Translations under genes and position numbers: made by a program | Notes under the pieces: model-generated | The model's input: only the letters and a program-made list of their open reading frames with translations | Told to the model about the DNA's origin: nothing | Database searches by the model: none | DNA from: Hymenobacter daecheongensis DSM 21074 | GTDB lineage: Bacteria > Bacteroidota > Bacteroidia > Cytophagales > Hymenobacteraceae | DNA: 64,000 nt | NCBI RefSeq assembly: GCF_900141805.1 | Contig: NZ_FQYN01000001.1 | Location: forward strand, 62,001 to 126,000 | Direction of reading: 5' to 3' | Shown: positions 40,972 to 49,295 of the stretch, in pieces | How the letters are laid out: every line of letters begins with the position of its first letter | How positions within the stretch are numbered: position 1 is the first letter of the stretch

Positions 40972-42167
40972 ATGTAAAAGCCTATCCTACGGCTTGGCCT
41001 TATGCAGAAGCCGTGCAGAAGCTGGCCCGCCGCTGGCAGCGGCAACAGCTGATTTCCGCGCCTCAGATGGAGGCCATCAAGGCCGCGTATCCGCTGAGCT
41101 ATTATCGGCCCCACGTATTTATTCGCGTCGGCCTGTTCGTGTTCACGCTGTTTGGGTGCTGTGCGGCGGCTGGTCTTATTCCTGGGTTGCTGGGGTTTCA
41201 GAATTTCAACTTCATTTTGCTGGCTCTGCTTTGTGCTGGCGGCAGCCTACTTCTGCTCGAACACCTCATTCGCGAATCCCAGCTCTACCATTCAGGCTCC
41301 GACAATGCGCTGCTATATTTCAGCCTGACTTGCCTGATTTTCGCGGTTTTCTACGCCGTCGGCGAAGCCACACCGGCTCCGTACCGCGCCAGCTTCTCGC
41401 TCACCAACCCATTTCTGCTGCTGGCGCTGCTGCCCACGCTGGGCCTGCTGATGGCTGCCGTCATCCGCTACGCCGACCGCTGGGTGGCGGCCGTGACCTA
41501 CTGCACCTACCTGCTGCTCGTTGCGGGCTTTCTGCTGCAGTTCGCGGCCGGGCGGTTGGTGCTGTCTTTTGCCATCATGTTGGCTTCCGCGGCGGCCTAC
41601 GCGCTGGTGCTCCGCCTGGCCCGCCGCCCCGATTATCTGTACTACAAGCCCTGCTTCGATCTGCTGAAAGCGCTGGCCCTGATTACGTTTTATCTGGGCG
41701 GCAACTACCTGGTGGTGCGCGAGGGCAACGCGGCCCTAAGCGCACTGACGGTTTCGCGGCAGGTGCCGTTCGCGCCCCTGTTCCACTTTTTCACGGCGGG
41801 TATTCCGCTGCTATACATCGTGGTGGGCCTGCGCCGCCCGCACCGCACCTGGCTCATTGTGGGGTTGCTCGCGCTGGCGTTTTCGCTCTACACGCTCCGC
41901 TTCTACCGTGCCCTGCTGCCGCCCGAAATAGCCGCCACGCTGGCCGGGGCCGTACTCATCAGCCTCACCGTTTGGGCTTTCCGCTACCTGCGCACGCCTC
42001 GCCACGGCCTCAGCGCCGCCGCGGAGGGCGACGAGAACAAGGATTCGCTGCTCAATCTGGAATCTCTGGTAGTAGCCCAGACTGCCCACGCCCCCACCCC
42101 GCAGCCCCGCGGCTTCGAGTTTGGCGGCGGCAGCTCCGGCGGCGGCGGGGCCGATGGCAAGTATTGA
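40968..42167 (+). CDS. Integral membrane protein, partner of the DUF2157 protein
   Basis: A 399-residue protein whose ATG overlaps the stop of the upstream gene. A soluble N-terminus (1-50, QQLISAPQMEAIKAAYPLSY) resembles the DUF2157 start, followed by about ten membrane helices and a cytosolic tail ending in a Gly/Ser-rich segment (FGGGSSGGGGADGKY). I infer a paralogous or partner relation with the upstream protein. Function unknown. It is convergent with the cysteine desulfurase gene, only 6 bp away. Confidence 0.78.
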   Translation: MNVKAYPTAWPYAEAVQKLARRWQRQQLISAPQMEAIKAAYPLSYYRPHVFIRVGLFVFTLFGCCAAAGLIPGLLGFQNFNFILLALLCAGGSLLLLEHLIRESQLYHSGSDNALLYFSLTCLIFAVFYAVGEATPAPYRASFSLTNPFLLLALLPTLGLLMAAVIRYADRWVAAVTYCTYLLLVAGFLLQFAAGRLVLSFAIMLASAAAYALVLRLARRPDYLYYKPCFDLLKALALITFYLGGNYLVVREGNAALSALTVSRQVPFAPLFHFFTAGIPLLYIVVGLRRPHRTWLIVGLLALAFSLYTLRFYRALLPPEIAATLAGAVLISLTVWAFRYLRTPRHGLSAAAEGDENKDSLLNLESLVVAQTAHAPTPQPRGFEFGGGSSGGGGADGKY

Positions 42168-42173
42168 AAACGG

Positions 42174-43358
42174 CTATACCGAAACCTTGCGGTACATTTT
42201 CGCCAGCTGCTCCACCGCGAAATCCACTTCCGCTTCGGTATTGTACTTGCTCATCGAGAAGCGAATGGCGCCCCGGTTGGGGTCGCAGCCCAGGGCCGTC
42301 AGCACATGCGAGCCGGCATTGGCCCCGCTGGTGCACGCCGAGCCACCCGAAACCGATACGTGGTTGATATCCAGGTTGAACAGCAGCATTTCTGTCATTT
42401 CCGATGCCGGTAGGCTCACGTTCAGCACGGTGTACAGGCTCTCATCGGCCAGCGCCGAGCAGCCATTGAACGCCACGTCCTCGATTTCGCTCGTCAGCCG
42501 CGCAATAAACCGGTCTTTCAGGCCCTGAATATGGCGATGGTGCTCCGCCATGTGGCTGCTGGCAATTTCCAGCGCCTTGGCCAGCCCCACAATGCCGTAC
42601 ACATTCTCCGTACCGGCCCGCACGTTGCGCTCCTGCGAGCCGCCATGAATCAGCGAATCAGCCTGCACGCCCGAGCGGCGGTACAGGAAGCCCACGCCTT
42701 TCGGGCCGTGAAACTTATGGGCCGAACCCACCAGAAAGTGCGCTTTCAACTGCTGCACATCGTGGCGGTAGTGCCCCATCGTCTGCACCGTATCGGTATG
42801 GAAAATAGCCTCGTGCCGCGCACAGATGTCGCCGATGGTCTGAATGTCGTTCAGGTTGCCGATTTCGTTGTTGCCGTGCATCAGGCTCACGAAGGAGCGC
42901 GAATTAGCCGCCAGCAATTCCTCCAGATGCGCCAGATCCAGACGGCCCTGCGCGTCGTGGCGCACGTAGCTCAGCTTGATGTCGCCGCTTTTTTCCAGCG
43001 CCTGCAGCGTGTGCAGCACCGCGTGGTGCTCCAGCGGCGAGGTGATGGCGTGGCGCAGTCCCAGCGTGCGAATGCTGCCGAACGCCGCGTAGTTATCGGC
43101 CTCGGTGCCGCCCGAGGTGAAGGAAATTTCAGCCGGCGAGGCATTGAGTAGGTGCGCAATGGTTTTGCGGGCATTCTCGATAGCGGCCCGCACCTTGCGC
43201 CCGTGCCCATGAATGCTGCTGGGGTTGCCGAAATGCTCGCGCATGAAAGGCAGCATCGTTTCCAACACTTCCGGGTCCAGCGGCGTGGTGGCAGCATTAT
43301 CGAAGTAAGCGGCCATGGGAGCGGCCGCCGATGCGTGCAGATCGGGCGTAGATAGCAT
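42174..43358 (-). CDS. Cysteine desulfurase (IscS/NifS family)
   Basis: A 394-residue PLP enzyme that takes sulfur from cysteine for Fe-S cluster or thio-cofactor synthesis. YFDNAATTPLDPEV, SGGTEADN, SLMHGNNEIG, the PLP Lys in GSAHKFHGPKG and the persulfide Cys in SGGSACTSG are all present. I choose ATG 43358; MAAYFDNAATT at 43316 is an alternative that fits the typical family start better. There are no isc/suf genes beside it; glmM lies upstream on the same strand. Confidence 0.92.
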   Translation of the reverse strand: MLSTPDLHASAAAPMAAYFDNAATTPLDPEVLETMLPFMREHFGNPSSIHGHGRKVRAAIENARKTIAHLLNASPAEISFTSGGTEADNYAAFGSIRTLGLRHAITSPLEHHAVLHTLQALEKSGDIKLSYVRHDAQGRLDLAHLEELLAANSRSFVSLMHGNNEIGNLNDIQTIGDICARHEAIFHTDTVQTMGHYRHDVQQLKAHFLVGSAHKFHGPKGVGFLYRRSGVQADSLIHGGSQERNVRAGTENVYGIVGLAKALEIASSHMAEHHRHIQGLKDRFIARLTSEIEDVAFNGCSALADESLYTVLNVSLPASEMTEMLLFNLDINHVSVSGGSACTSGANAGSHVLTALGCDPNRGAIRFSMSKYNTEAEVDFAVEQLAKMYRKVSV

Positions 43359-43475
43359 ACGGACAGGTTGAAATGGAAGCGCCGTGAACAGCGCGCCACA
43401 AAAATAAAGGATTCCGGCGGGCCCGCCGGAATCCTTCAGAAATCTGAGTGGCATACTACGCCAACCGCTCGCACC

Positions 43476-44864
43476 TTACGCCGAAATAATCTCTTTGATA
43501 TCGGCAATGATTTTATTAGCCAGGTGGTCGGCCGTGGCATTCGAGTCCGATTCGGCATAAATCCGGATAATCGGCTCCGTGTTCGACTTGCGCAGGTGCA
43601 CCCACTCCTTGTCAAACTCGATTTTAACGCCGTCGATGGTGTTCACCGGCTGCTTGGCGTAGCGCTTTTCCATCTTGCGCAGCACCAGATCGGTGTCGAT
43701 TTCCGGCGTCAGCTCAATCTTGTTTTTGGAGATGAAATAGCTCGGATAAGAGCCCCGCAGGCGCGTCATGGTCAGGCCTGTTTTGGCCAGATGACTGAGG
43801 AACAGCGCAATGCCCACCAGCGAGTCGCGGCCGTAGTGCAGCTCAGGGTAAATGATGCCCCCGTTGCCCTCGCCCCCGATAATGGCGTTGGTTTCCTTCA
43901 TTTTGGTCACCACGTTCACCTCGCCCACAGCAGCGGCGGCGTACTGGCCGCCGGCCTTTTCGGTCACGTCGCGCAGGGCGCGGGTGCTGCTCAGGTTGCT
44001 CACCGTGTTGCCCCCGCCGCTCTGCTGCAGCACGTAGTCGGCCACGGCCACCAGCGTATACTCTTCGCCGAACATGGTGCCATCCTCATTCACCAGCGCC
44101 AAGCGGTCCACGTCAGGATCCACCACAATGCCGAGGTCGAAGGAGCCTTTCTCCATCGTCTTGGCAATTTCACGCAGGTTTTCGGGTAGCGGCTCGGGGT
44201 TGTGGGCGAAGTCGCCGGTGGGCTCGCAGAAGAGCTTTTCAATAGTTTCCACGCCCAACGCCTCCAGCAACATCGGCACCGCAAAGCCCCCGCAGGAGTT
44301 CACCGCATCTACTACCACCCGGAAATTCTTGGCTTTAATGGCCTTCACATCCACCAGCGGCAGCTTCAGAATTGCGTCGATGTGCTTTTGCAGAAACGTG
44401 TCGTCGGTGGAGTACTGGCCGAGCTTGGTCACGGGCGCAAAGTCGAAGGCTTCGGTGTCGCCGAGGTGCAGTACCTGCTGGCCGTCCTTGTCCGAAATGA
44501 ACTCGCCCTTGTCGTTGAGCAGCTTCAGCGCGTTCCACTGCTTGGGGTTGTGCGAAGCCGTCAGAATGATGCCGCCACCAGCTTTTTTGGCCGGCACGGC
44601 CATTTCCACCGTCGGCGTAGTGCTCAGGCCCAGGTCGATGACGTTGATGCCCAGGCCCTGCAGCGTGGCCGCCACCAGCTTGCTCACCATCTCGCCGGAA
44701 ATGCGGGCATCGCGCCCGATGACGATGGTGTTGTTTTTAGTTTTGTCCAGTACCCAGGTGCCAAAGGCAGCCGCGTACTTCACCACGTCGAGCGGAGTCA
44801 GTCCTTCACCGGCCGCGCCGCCGATAGTACCTCGAATGCCGGAAATTGATTTAATCAGTGCCAC
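43476..44864 (-). CDS. glmM: Phosphoglucosamine mutase (phosphohexomutase family)
   Basis: A 462-residue alpha-D-phosphohexomutase. The active-site phosphoserine loop is TASHNPKQWNALK, the metal-binding loop DPDVDRLAL, the sugar-binding GGEGNGG and the phosphate-binding RKSNTEPI. This branch in Bacteroidota is annotated as phosphoglucosamine mutase, making GlcN-1-P for UDP-GlcNAc and peptidoglycan; a phosphomannomutase activity cannot be excluded from sequence. Start ATG 44864, divergent from mazG. Confidence 0.9.
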   Translation of the reverse strand: MALIKSISGIRGTIGGAAGEGLTPLDVVKYAAAFGTWVLDKTKNNTIVIGRDARISGEMVSKLVAATLQGLGINVIDLGLSTTPTVEMAVPAKKAGGGIILTASHNPKQWNALKLLNDKGEFISDKDGQQVLHLGDTEAFDFAPVTKLGQYSTDDTFLQKHIDAILKLPLVDVKAIKAKNFRVVVDAVNSCGGFAVPMLLEALGVETIEKLFCEPTGDFAHNPEPLPENLREIAKTMEKGSFDLGIVVDPDVDRLALVNEDGTMFGEEYTLVAVADYVLQQSGGGNTVSNLSSTRALRDVTEKAGGQYAAAAVGEVNVVTKMKETNAIIGGEGNGGIIYPELHYGRDSLVGIALFLSHLAKTGLTMTRLRGSYPSYFISKNKIELTPEIDTDLVLRKMEKRYAKQPVNTIDGVKIEFDKEWVHLRKSNTEPIIRIYAESDSNATADHLANKIIADIKEIISA

Positions 44865-45013
44865 AAGTCAGGTCAGTTTTTGAGTCGGCAAAAGTAGAGA
44901 AACGCGCCTGCTTTCCCTACGCAAGTAGGCGGTGCCGCGCCGTAATCAGCGGCCACAAATCCGGCAAAAGAACCTTCCCGACCAGCAGGACCGCCATAAA
45001 AACATCCGTATCG

Positions 45014-45021
45014 TATATTTG
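45014..45021 (+). promoter_or_regulatory. Candidate -7 element directly before mazG
   Basis: TATATTTG, exact TAnnTTTG match, ending only 4 bp before ATG 45026. If used, the transcript would have almost no leader. No TTTG at -33 is seen. Confidence 0.45.
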
Positions 45022-45025
45022 ACTA

Positions 45026-45865
45026 ATGGAAATATCAACCCCTACGCCCGGCCGCCGCGCCGACCAGCTCGCCGCTTTCGGCCGCCTGCTCGACGTGCTG
45101 GACCGCCTGCGGGCCGAGTGCCCCTGGGACCGCAAGCAAACGATGCAGAGCCTGCGCCACCTCACCATCGAGGAAACTTACGAACTCTCCGACGCCATCC
45201 TGCGCGACGACCTGCCCGACGTGAAAAAGGAGTTGGGCGACGTGCTGCTTCACCTCACCTTCTACGCCAAGATAGCCTCCGAAACCAACCAGTTCGACAT
45301 CGCCGACGTGCTCAACGCGCAGTGCGAAAAGCTCATTTTTCGGCACCCCCACATCTACGGCGACGTAACCGTACAGGATGAAGAAGACGTAAAGCGCAAT
45401 TGGGAGCAGTTGAAGCTGAAAGAGAAAGGAAATTCTTCCGTATTGGGCGGCGTGCCCACTTCCTTGCCGGCGCTGGTGAAGGCTATGCGCATCCAGGAAA
45501 AGGCGCGGGGGGCGGGCTTCGACTGGGAGCGCCAGGAGCAGGTCTGGGAGAAAGTGCAGGAGGAGCTGGCCGAATTTGGCGATGAATTCGCCAACGCTGA
45601 CCCCGCCAAAATGAACCAGGAGCGGGCTACCGCCGAATTTGGCGACCTGCTTTTCTCGCTGGTCAACTTCGCCCGGTTTGCCAATATCAACCCTGAAGAG
45701 GCTTTGGAACGTACAAATCGTAAATTCATCCGGCGCTTCCAGTTTCTGGAAACCGAGGCTGCCCGCGAAGGCCACCGCCTCACAGATCTGAGCTTAGCGC
45801 AGATGGATGTTTATTGGGAGCAAGCCAAAAAACTACCCCCATCTGAGCTACCTGAACCAGCGTAG
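45026..45865 (+). CDS. mazG: Nucleoside triphosphate pyrophosphohydrolase MazG
   Basis: A 279-residue protein with two MazG repeats. The first (about 15-115) carries the metal-binding ExxE...ExxD pattern in IEETYELSDAI and KKELGDVLLHL. The second (about 155-245) has EKVQEELAEF and EFGDLLFSL. It hydrolyses (d)NTPs to monophosphates and pyrophosphate, cleaning up damaged nucleotides and influencing (p)ppGpp levels in E. coli. CPWDRKQT is a family hallmark. Start ATG 45026 lies immediately after a promoter-like element. Confidence 0.94.
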   Translation: MEISTPTPGRRADQLAAFGRLLDVLDRLRAECPWDRKQTMQSLRHLTIEETYELSDAILRDDLPDVKKELGDVLLHLTFYAKIASETNQFDIADVLNAQCEKLIFRHPHIYGDVTVQDEEDVKRNWEQLKLKEKGNSSVLGGVPTSLPALVKAMRIQEKARGAGFDWERQEQVWEKVQEELAEFGDEFANADPAKMNQERATAEFGDLLFSLVNFARFANINPEEALERTNRKFIRRFQFLETEAAREGHRLTDLSLAQMDVYWEQAKKLPPSELPEPA

Positions 45866-45900
45866 GAATAGCCTTTTTTTGAGGCACAAACCGTTTTAAA

Positions 45901-45912
45901 GCGTTTAAACGC
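45901..45912. promoter_or_regulatory. Candidate operator upstream of exbB
   Basis: GCGTTTAAACGC is a perfect 12-bp palindrome, 8 bp upstream of the -33 TTTG of the exbB promoter. Its position suits an activator or repressor site for the TonB-system operon. No regulator is identified. Confidence 0.45.
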
Positions 45913-45920
45913 ATTTTCCA

Positions 45921-45952
45921 TTTGGCAGCGCGTTGCTTTTTATTTAGGTTTG
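45921..45952 (+). promoter_or_regulatory. Consensus Bacteroidota promoter of the exbB-exbD-exbD-tonB operon
   Basis: TTTG (45921-45924), 20-bp spacer, TAGGTTTG (45945-45952): both elements match the Bacteroidota consensus exactly. The leader to exbB (46139) is about 180 nt and contains a GC-rich inverted repeat (GGCCCCGC at 45978-45985 with GCGGGGCC at 46042-46049, plus inner GCACG/CGTGC). Confidence 0.75.
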
Positions 45953-46138
45953 CCAAGGATAGACTGAATTCGCAAGGGGCCCCGCGCACGAGCAGACCCA
46001 CGATTTCCGCCGCCTTATTCGGGAGCGGAGCGTGCGGGTGAGCGGGGCCGCCGTCGTCTTTGGCCCTGTCCACTTCACTTGTTCACCTTTTACTACTTAA
46101 TTCAACCTTTCACCACCAACCACTAATTCTCCGGAACA

Positions 46139-47023
46139 ATGGAACAAAAGAATGCCATGAACAAGAACGTGCGGCCCGCCGCTCCTGCTGCACCCAAAGG
46201 TGAGGCAAAAGGTGGGTCAGCGTTTGCTGCCATCGTGATTCCCCTCGCATTTGTTGTCTCAGTTATAGTTTACCTCTTCGTGTTTGGTAACGGCAGCAAC
46301 TTTCAGGGCGGCGACAACGCAAACAACCCATTGCCCGGCAACTGGCTCGGCATCGTTTACAAAGGCGGCCCCATCGTACCGCTGCTGCTGACCATGTTCC
46401 TGCTGGTATTCACGTTCTCGATTGAGCGTTTCCTGACCATCAGCAAGGCTAAAGGCACCAAGAGCATTGAGACTTTTGTGCGCACCATCCGTCAGAAACT
46501 GAACGTAAACGACATCACCGGTGCCATTGCTACCTGCGACCAGCAGAAAGGCTCGGTAGCCAACGTGGTGAAAGCCGGCCTGGGCAAATACCAGGAGATG
46601 GCCCGTGAGCGTAACATGGAAAAAGACCAGAAAATCCTGGCTATCCAGAAGGAAATCGAGGAATCGACGGCGCTGGAATTGCCAATGCTGGAGAAAAACC
46701 TGGTTATCCTCTCCACGCTGGCTTCTATCGCCACGCTGGTAGGTCTGCTGGGTACGGTATTCGGTATGATCAAGGCCTTCGCCGCTCTGGCGCAGGGTGG
46801 TGCTCCCGATGCCGTAGGTCTGGCCAACGGTATTTCGGAAGCTCTGATCAACACGGCTCTGGGTATCGGTACGTCGGCCATTGCCATCGTAGCCTACAAC
46901 TTCTTCACCAGCAAGATTGACGAGCTGACCTACAGCATCGACGAGGCTGGCTTCAGCATCATTCAGACCTTCGCCCAGCAGCACGGCGAAACGGCTCACA
47001 CGACGACGACCACTCAGGCTTAG
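46139..47023 (+). CDS. exbB: MotA/TolQ/ExbB proton channel protein
   Basis: A 294-residue inner-membrane protein with about four hydrophobic segments (near 29-49, 77-98, 195-220 and 235-258). The family core is LVGLLGTVFGMIKAFAALAQ in the second half, followed by ISEALINTALGIGTSAIAIV. With ExbD it forms the proton channel that powers TonB-dependent outer-membrane transport. It is the first gene of a four-gene operon under a consensus promoter. Start ATG 46139; MNKNV at 46157 is an alternative. Confidence 0.95.
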   Translation: MEQKNAMNKNVRPAAPAAPKGEAKGGSAFAAIVIPLAFVVSVIVYLFVFGNGSNFQGGDNANNPLPGNWLGIVYKGGPIVPLLLTMFLLVFTFSIERFLTISKAKGTKSIETFVRTIRQKLNVNDITGAIATCDQQKGSVANVVKAGLGKYQEMARERNMEKDQKILAIQKEIEESTALELPMLEKNLVILSTLASIATLVGLLGTVFGMIKAFAALAQGGAPDAVGLANGISEALINTALGIGTSAIAIVAYNFFTSKIDELTYSIDEAGFSIIQTFAQQHGETAHTTTTTQA

Positions 47024-47090
47024 TTCGCTGCCAGCGCACTAAACCGCAGTTTGTGTCGTTTCTGAATCATCGCTATTAACCACGCCAGAA

Positions 47091-47714
47091 ATGCCCAAAG
47101 TAAAGCCCCATAGAACGTCCCCTTCGCTGGATATGACCCCGATGGTGGACCTGGCATTCCTGCTGGTGACGTTCTTCATGCTCACCACCAAGTTTGCTCC
47201 CGAGGAAGCGGTGGTGGTGGACACGCCCTCATCTACCTCCGAGCTGCGCCTGCCCGAAAGCCACGTTATTACGATTTCGGTGGACAAGGACAAGCGCGTA
47301 TTCTTCGGGATGGATGATGCCAAGCCCAAGATGGCCATGCTGTCGCGGGTCGGAGCCAAGTATGGTGTCACCTTCACGGCGGCCCAGGCAAAGACCTTCT
47401 CCAACCTGTCCAGCTTCGGCGTACCGGTGCAGCAGCTGCCCGATTTCCTGAGCCGCGACAACGAGCAGCGCAAAACCATCAAGCAGCCCGGCATTCCGGC
47501 CGACTCGCTCAACAATCAGTTCATTGATTGGGTGGTAGAGGCGCAGGCTGCCAGCCGCAAGGAGTTTGGTAAGCCAGCCTACGTTGCCATCAAAGGCGAC
47601 GGTGTAGCTGACGTGCCCACGGTGATGAAAGTCATCAAGCTGCTGCAGGATAAGAACATCAACCGTTTCAACCTGATTACGGACTTGGAAACCAAGCCCG
47701 TAGCCGGCAAGTAA
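47091..47714 (+). CDS. exbD: Biopolymer transport protein ExbD (first copy)
   Basis: A 207-residue protein with one transmembrane helix (LDMTPMVDLAFLLVTFFML). The Asp in TPMVDLAF is the proton-carrying residue of ExbD/TolR. The periplasmic part is longer than E. coli ExbD (141 residues), with a pause region around DFLSRDNEQRKTIKQPG and a C-terminal TolR-like domain (PAYVAIKGDGVADVPTVMKV). It lies 67 bp after exbB and 12 bp before the second exbD. Confidence 0.93.
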   Translation: MPKVKPHRTSPSLDMTPMVDLAFLLVTFFMLTTKFAPEEAVVVDTPSSTSELRLPESHVITISVDKDKRVFFGMDDAKPKMAMLSRVGAKYGVTFTAAQAKTFSNLSSFGVPVQQLPDFLSRDNEQRKTIKQPGIPADSLNNQFIDWVVEAQAASRKEFGKPAYVAIKGDGVADVPTVMKVIKLLQDKNINRFNLITDLETKPVAGK

Positions 47715-47726
47715 CCCCGCAGAGCC

Positions 47727-48254
47727 ATGGCCGAAATACAACAACAAGACAAAGGCGGCGGAAAAGGCGGAAAAAAGAGAGCCAAAAAAATGTCGACCAA
47801 AATCGACATGACTCCCATGGTGGATTTGGCTTTCCTGCTCCTCACCTTCTTCATGCTGACCACTACGTTCGCCAAGCCGACCGTCATGCAGATGACGATG
47901 CCGGTGCCGCCGAAGAAGGATGATCCGCCTCAGGAGCTTCCAGCTTCCAATGCTTTCACCATCCTGATGGACGAAGGCAACAAGGTGTACTACTACGAAG
48001 GGCTGCTCAAGGAAGGCGAAGCAAAGCCGGAATTGATACCAACCAGCTATGCTGCCGACGGCATTCGTAAAGCACTGTTGGAGCGTAAGCGCCGGGACCC
48101 CAAAACGGTGGTGCTGATTAAGCCGGCCGATAAGTCCAATTACAAGAACATGGTTGACATCCTCGACGAGATGAACATCACTGACCAGAAGAAATATGCG
48201 TTGGTGAAGATCTCAAAAGCGGATGAGGACCTCATTAAAACCTCTGGCAAATGA
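47727..48254 (+). CDS. exbD: Biopolymer transport protein ExbD (second copy)
   Basis: A 175-residue ExbD paralogue. A basic Gly/Lys-rich N-terminus (QDKGGGKGGKKRAKK) precedes the same motif (IDMTPMVDLAFLLLTFFML). The periplasmic domain begins VPPKKDDPPQELPASNAF. Two different ExbD proteins beside one ExbB is the standard arrangement in Bacteroidota, and suggests a heteromeric channel. Its stop overlaps the tonB start (ATGA). Confidence 0.93.
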   Translation: MAEIQQQDKGGGKGGKKRAKKMSTKIDMTPMVDLAFLLLTFFMLTTTFAKPTVMQMTMPVPPKKDDPPQELPASNAFTILMDEGNKVYYYEGLLKEGEAKPELIPTSYAADGIRKALLERKRRDPKTVVLIKPADKSNYKNMVDILDEMNITDQKKYALVKISKADEDLIKTSGK

Positions 48255-49075
48255 TGGATAACACGCAACTGGCGCGTGCATCGTTCGACGACATCGTTTT
48301 TGAAGGCCGCAACAAGGCCTACGGAGCGTATGTTCTGCGGCGCTTGTACGGTAGCCACGTTACGCGGGCCCTTCTCATTGCAGTCGCCATTTTCGCCATC
48401 ATGGTTAGCTTCCCGCTCATCGCGCGGATGTTTAGCAACGATGACATCAAGAAGGATGACAAGATGCTGAAGGTGAACGAGCTGATGGAAGCTCCGCCGC
48501 TGGACGAAACAAAACCCCCACCACCGCCCCCACCACCGGAGGCCCCGCCTCCGCCCCCACCAAAGCTTTCCACCATCAAGTTCACCCCTCCGGTGGTGAA
48601 GAAGGATGAGGAAATCAAGAAGGTGGAGGAAATTCCGGACCAGGATGAGCTCAAGGAGAAGGTGGTTGCCACCGAAACTGTGAAAGGCAACACCGACAAC
48701 CCTAACCTGGAAGGTCTGGAAGGCAAAGGCAACGAGGTGGTTGCAGAGGTAGTTGAGCAGAAGGTATATACCTACGTAGAGCAGATGCCAGTATTCCCCG
48801 GCGGACAGGAAGCGCTGCTCAAGTACATCGGTGAACACGTCAAATATCCTGCTCTGGCCCTGCGCAATCAGGTGGAAGGCAAGGTATTCATCGCCTTCGT
48901 TGTCGGCCCAGACGGGCAGGTATCGGATGTGAAGATTCAGAAGGGTATTGGCGCAGGCTGCGACGAAGAAGCCGCCCGCGTTATCAAAACCCTGCCGAAG
49001 TTTGCTCCCGGCAAGCAGAATGGTCGGGCCGTAAGTGTTTCGTATACGGTGCCTGTAACCTTCGCTATTCGCTAA
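48251..49075 (+). CDS. tonB: Energy transducer TonB (first copy)
   Basis: A 274-residue protein. The cytoplasmic N-terminus has the Bacteroidota TonB motif FDDIVFEGRNKAYGAY, then a transmembrane helix (about 41-59), a Pro-rich periplasmic stretch (KPPPPPPPPEAPPPPPP) and the C-terminal TonB domain (about 180-274: MPVFPGGQEALLKYI, then KYPALA, GKVFIAFVVG and LPKFAPGKQNG). It transmits proton-motive energy to outer-membrane receptors. It is the last gene of the exb operon, with a strong terminator after it. Confidence 0.95.
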   Translation: MMDNTQLARASFDDIVFEGRNKAYGAYVLRRLYGSHVTRALLIAVAIFAIMVSFPLIARMFSNDDIKKDDKMLKVNELMEAPPLDETKPPPPPPPPEAPPPPPPKLSTIKFTPPVVKKDEEIKKVEEIPDQDELKEKVVATETVKGNTDNPNLEGLEGKGNEVVAEVVEQKVYTYVEQMPVFPGGQEALLKYIGEHVKYPALALRNQVEGKVFIAFVVGPDGQVSDVKIQKGIGAGCDEEAARVIKTLPKFAPGKQNGRAVSVSYTVPVTFAIR

Positions 49076-49110
49076 GCTTACTTAGCTCCCGCTAAACCGG
49101 GTGCTGTTTA

Positions 49111-49151
49111 AAAACCTCAGATTGGCCTTCGGGCTGGTCTGAGGTTTTTTT
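49111..49151 (+). terminator. Terminator of the exbB-tonB operon
   Basis: AAACCTCAGA pairs with TCTGAGGTTT around an inner GGCC/GGCT loop region, followed by seven T, 37 bp after the tonB stop. Confidence 0.85.
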
Positions 49152-49184
49152 ATGTTGAAAAATGTCATCGGCTTACATACTATC

Positions 49185-49192
49185 TAGGTTTG
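49185..49192 (+). promoter_or_regulatory. Candidate -7 element for the second tonB
   Basis: TAGGTTTG, identical to the exbB -7 element, 103 bp before the start at 49296. The nearest TTG is 27 bp upstream, so the -33 match is poor. Confidence 0.5.
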
Positions 49193-49295
49193 TCTGGGCG
49201 TTTTGAGTCTGAAAGCCAGCGAGTAAGATGTTGTGGAGTAGAACTAGGGCTTGGGTAATCTGTGTCTGCGACCATTTTTTCACCTTTAGCCCTAT

